A stretch of 64,000 bases of DNA from Chromobotia macracanthus (taxonomy: Eukaryota > Chordata > Actinopteri > Cypriniformes > Botiidae): the NCBI GenBank assembly GCA_036877525.1, contig JAZGTH010000001.1:11184001-11248000 (forward strand). Reading direction: 5' to 3'. Within the stretch, counting starts at the first letter, position 1. Every line of letters starts with the position of its first letter. A program made the position numbers and the translations under genes. This document shows, piece after piece, positions 61,501-64,000 of the stretch. Below the pieces are notes generated by a model. The model was not told where the DNA came from and made no database searches. It worked only from the letters and a program-made list of their open reading frames with translations.

Positions 61501-64000
61501 TACACCATTGTCTCTCCAGTGTGTGAGATCTGAAAACAAAGAGCAGGCCTATTGGAATTGCTCCTTCATCTGTCAGCAGGAGTGTGAATTTCTGCCAATT
61601 TCAGTGCAGGTTAATGAGATCTGCTAAATGTAAAATGTAACTGCAGCAGTGCCCTCAGCTGTCTTTGTGAAGAACACTTCACGCAGAATCTTTTTCTTTC
61701 TGACAGGCTGTCTGTCTATCTCTCAACTCTGTTGCATGTGTTTTGCGATGCACTTTGGCTCTCTGCTGTGTTTGTGCTGTGTCTTTCTGAGACTGCTCTT
61801 TATTTTCATTATATGCAGAATCACAAATTCATCTTAAATTGCCCCATTTTCTCCTGAATTTGCATTACAACAGCAATGACAAAAATCACAAAATACTGAA
61901 TAGCCACATGCATGTTGTCTTTTTAGGAGGTAGCTGTGTCTTTATACAAGCTAAGCAACAAGCAGGGACTGTCTCAGAATTAAACACAGGCAAAGCGCAA
62001 AAGTCTGAAAACCCTCCCGTAGTTTCTTAACCAGTGTGACTGTGGAATACGTGAGTGTTTTGCATTGCAAAACATATCATTATTGCCAGCCCTGATTAGC
62101 ACTGGGTTGCAATATTAAACAGCTTTAATACAGTCTTTCATACCAGACACATGAACAAAACTGCTAATAAATTCAATTCAATTCAATTGACATTGTGCAT
62201 GCTAAAATCTAGAGAGCGATTTCTTCTAATGGTGAAAATATAGAAAGCCTTCATGAAATAATTTTGCAGCTATTTAAAGACAGACAGAGGCAGGAAATTT
62301 GCAAATCATTTACTATTTATGCATTTCATCTAGACACAACATGCTAAACATATACAAAGGGGCCTGATAATTAAATAGGACCATTATGCAAATTAATACC
62401 TTCCTTCTTTTCTGTAGTCTACATCTTGTTTTCTCCATCCCTCCATCTCCAAGTTTTTTTAGTCTACATAAACGCTGGCTTATATTCATGGTTGGTGAAT
62501 TATAGATGTTTTCTATGTTTTCCCCATTACACATGGACCAAATTAACTTCACCTCCCACTCATCTTCACACGATCATCTTCACCCTTCATTTTGCAGTGA
62601 AGAAGCAGTTCTGTTGTACACATTTTTACTTCATAGACTCTAATTATGCCACATCCCATTCTTCACATGTGCACCTAACCTTGAGAGAAGGTGTAATGCA
62701 AAAGAGGAAGTCAACAGAAGTGCCTGTGCCAGCTGCTGTAATTAACATCAGCCTTGTCACTCCACGCCAGCCCCAGCTGTTTCTGTTCTCCTCCTAACTA
62801 GGTAAATTAAAGCTAAGCAGATAGGCATGAGTGAGTGAATGAAGACTGATAGATGCCTCCTTTATGTGAGGTCCAGGTAGATAATCTTTTGCAGTAGAAA
62901 GCAAAAGGTCAAGTCAGTTATATAAATACATGCCAGCATTAGCACAGAGATCAATCTCCAAGAGAAATGTAGTATCCTGGCTGAGAGAAGGATATAAAAA
63001 CATCTATACAAAACATATAACATAAAACATATATATATATACACAGAAGTTTTAAGATCTGAGCCTAACAACATATAGGAATGTGTTTGGACACTCATAA
63101 AAGTTTGGGGATAATGTTGTTGATAACTGCTGTTAGATCTTGACTTTTTGATTCACTCTGTCTGGTTCTTTTGTCCCAGAAGTATACCTGTGTGTTTTAT
63201 GTGTCAATCAGGCTTTCTGCTTCAGCAGGAGAACTCTGGGAATGTCAGCTGTTAACTCTGGCTAATCATGCCCTGTCATTGGAAGAGCCACACTAAAGCT
63301 ACTCTTCTCTTCTTTGACTCTTCTTTGATGAAGAACTGCACCTGTCTTCTCACAACTGTAATTAGACTGAGTGTGAAGCTTAATTTGAAAGTGGCACTTT
63401 CCATGAATGTGGTACAAAAATGGGCCTGAAACTCAAACAATTATAATTTTGTCAGTGAAAACAAGCTCCCAACCTTCAGAAAACACTGATTGTCAGCTCC
63501 AGAAAGTCAAACTCAACATTTAAGTTGATTAATTTTGTATTTATTTTATGAGATGTGATTGTTTTGAGATGTGCATTTTTTTGTTACCAAAATGTATGAC
63601 TTTTGTCTAAATGCTGTTTAAACCCTGATCAGTCTGATTTTGTTTATGTTTGTTTTATAGTGAAGTGTAAATTATTAATTTCTATGGTAAGATTATTGTA
63701 TGTTTGTGACTGTTCATATTCAATTTGCATTAAGACATTAAGACAACAGACAATTATATGAATTATATAAACTGAAATATTAAGAAATGCTGATTACAAG
63801 TTAAAAATTACAAGTTTTTCTTATAACTTATACAACAGGGTTGAATGGTTAAGATTGACTGTTAAACATTTGTACATTACACAACTTGTAAAAATCAAAA
63901 ACAGTTAAACAAGAAAATTGACTTTTCCTTCTGTCATGTTATAGAAAGCGTCTTGATGTTATTTCTTAGGTGTCACAGTTTTAAGGAATATTACATAAAT
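58513..64000. other. Intergenic DNA at the right end
   Basis: AT-rich sequence with an ATTCA pentamer run near 62170-62189 and a short TA run near 63030-63041. All open frames are short, without similarity or supporting splice sites. No gene was recognised. Confidence 0.6.

Noticed and set aside
14468..64000. Other human 1p34.2 neighbours (TIE1, MPL, EBNA1BP2)
   Set aside because: I looked for their recognisable motifs on both strands and saw none; they may lie outside the window.

Overview
The window is vertebrate nuclear DNA, almost certainly from a ray-finned fish and probably a cypriniform or close relative. Genes are split by GT-AG introns, the DNA is AT-rich, CA/TG microsatellites are common, and intergenic DNA holds tRNA-derived SINEs with the usual teleost tail plus several short inverted-repeat DNA transposons of types common in cyprinid genomes. 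The species assignment is inference. There are no operons, CRISPR arrays or prokaryotic features.

Five protein genes can be read exon by exon. (1) 322-1486 (+): 3' part of a leucine-rich-repeat type I membrane protein whose transmembrane segment and tail match TEMP (human C1orf210); its 5' exon(s) lie left of the window. (2) 2845-14467 (+): a complete 12-exon AP-1 clathrin adaptor mu subunit of 423 residues, probably the fish ap1m3 paralogue. (3) 17854-18522 (-): tmem125, a four-pass membrane protein in one coding exon. (4) 37973-39103 (-): cfap144 (fam183), an axonemal microtubule inner protein, four exons, 135 residues. (5) 54081-56786 (-): a DM-domain transcription factor of the DMRT2 group, probably dmrt2b, three exons, 374 residues. 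All exon phases were checked and give open frames of the expected family lengths.

TEMP, tmem125 and cfap144 are also neighbours on human 1p34.2 in the same relative order and orientation (from memory). The block is therefore an old conserved segment, with an AP-1 mu gene inside it that mammals seem not to have at that place. The genes do not form one pathway. TEMP and AP-1 both act in endosomal sorting, and cfap144 and dmrt2b are both linked to cilia or left-right biology, but these parallels may be chance.

The rest is non-coding: introns of the mu gene (several MITEs, hairpins, a promoter-like block), 18.5-38 kb (a CpG-rich promoter-like patch near 25.4-25.85 kb, a 93-bp tandem duplication, two SINEs), 39.1-54.1 kb (a gene-free interval with a MITE and a decayed LINE fragment) and 56.8-64 kb (dmrt2b upstream DNA with a SINE nested in a MITE). 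I found no convincing new biological system. The most interesting points are the mu1 paralogue in conserved synteny, the LRR ectodomain joined to a TEMP tail, and several regulatory-looking DNA structures.
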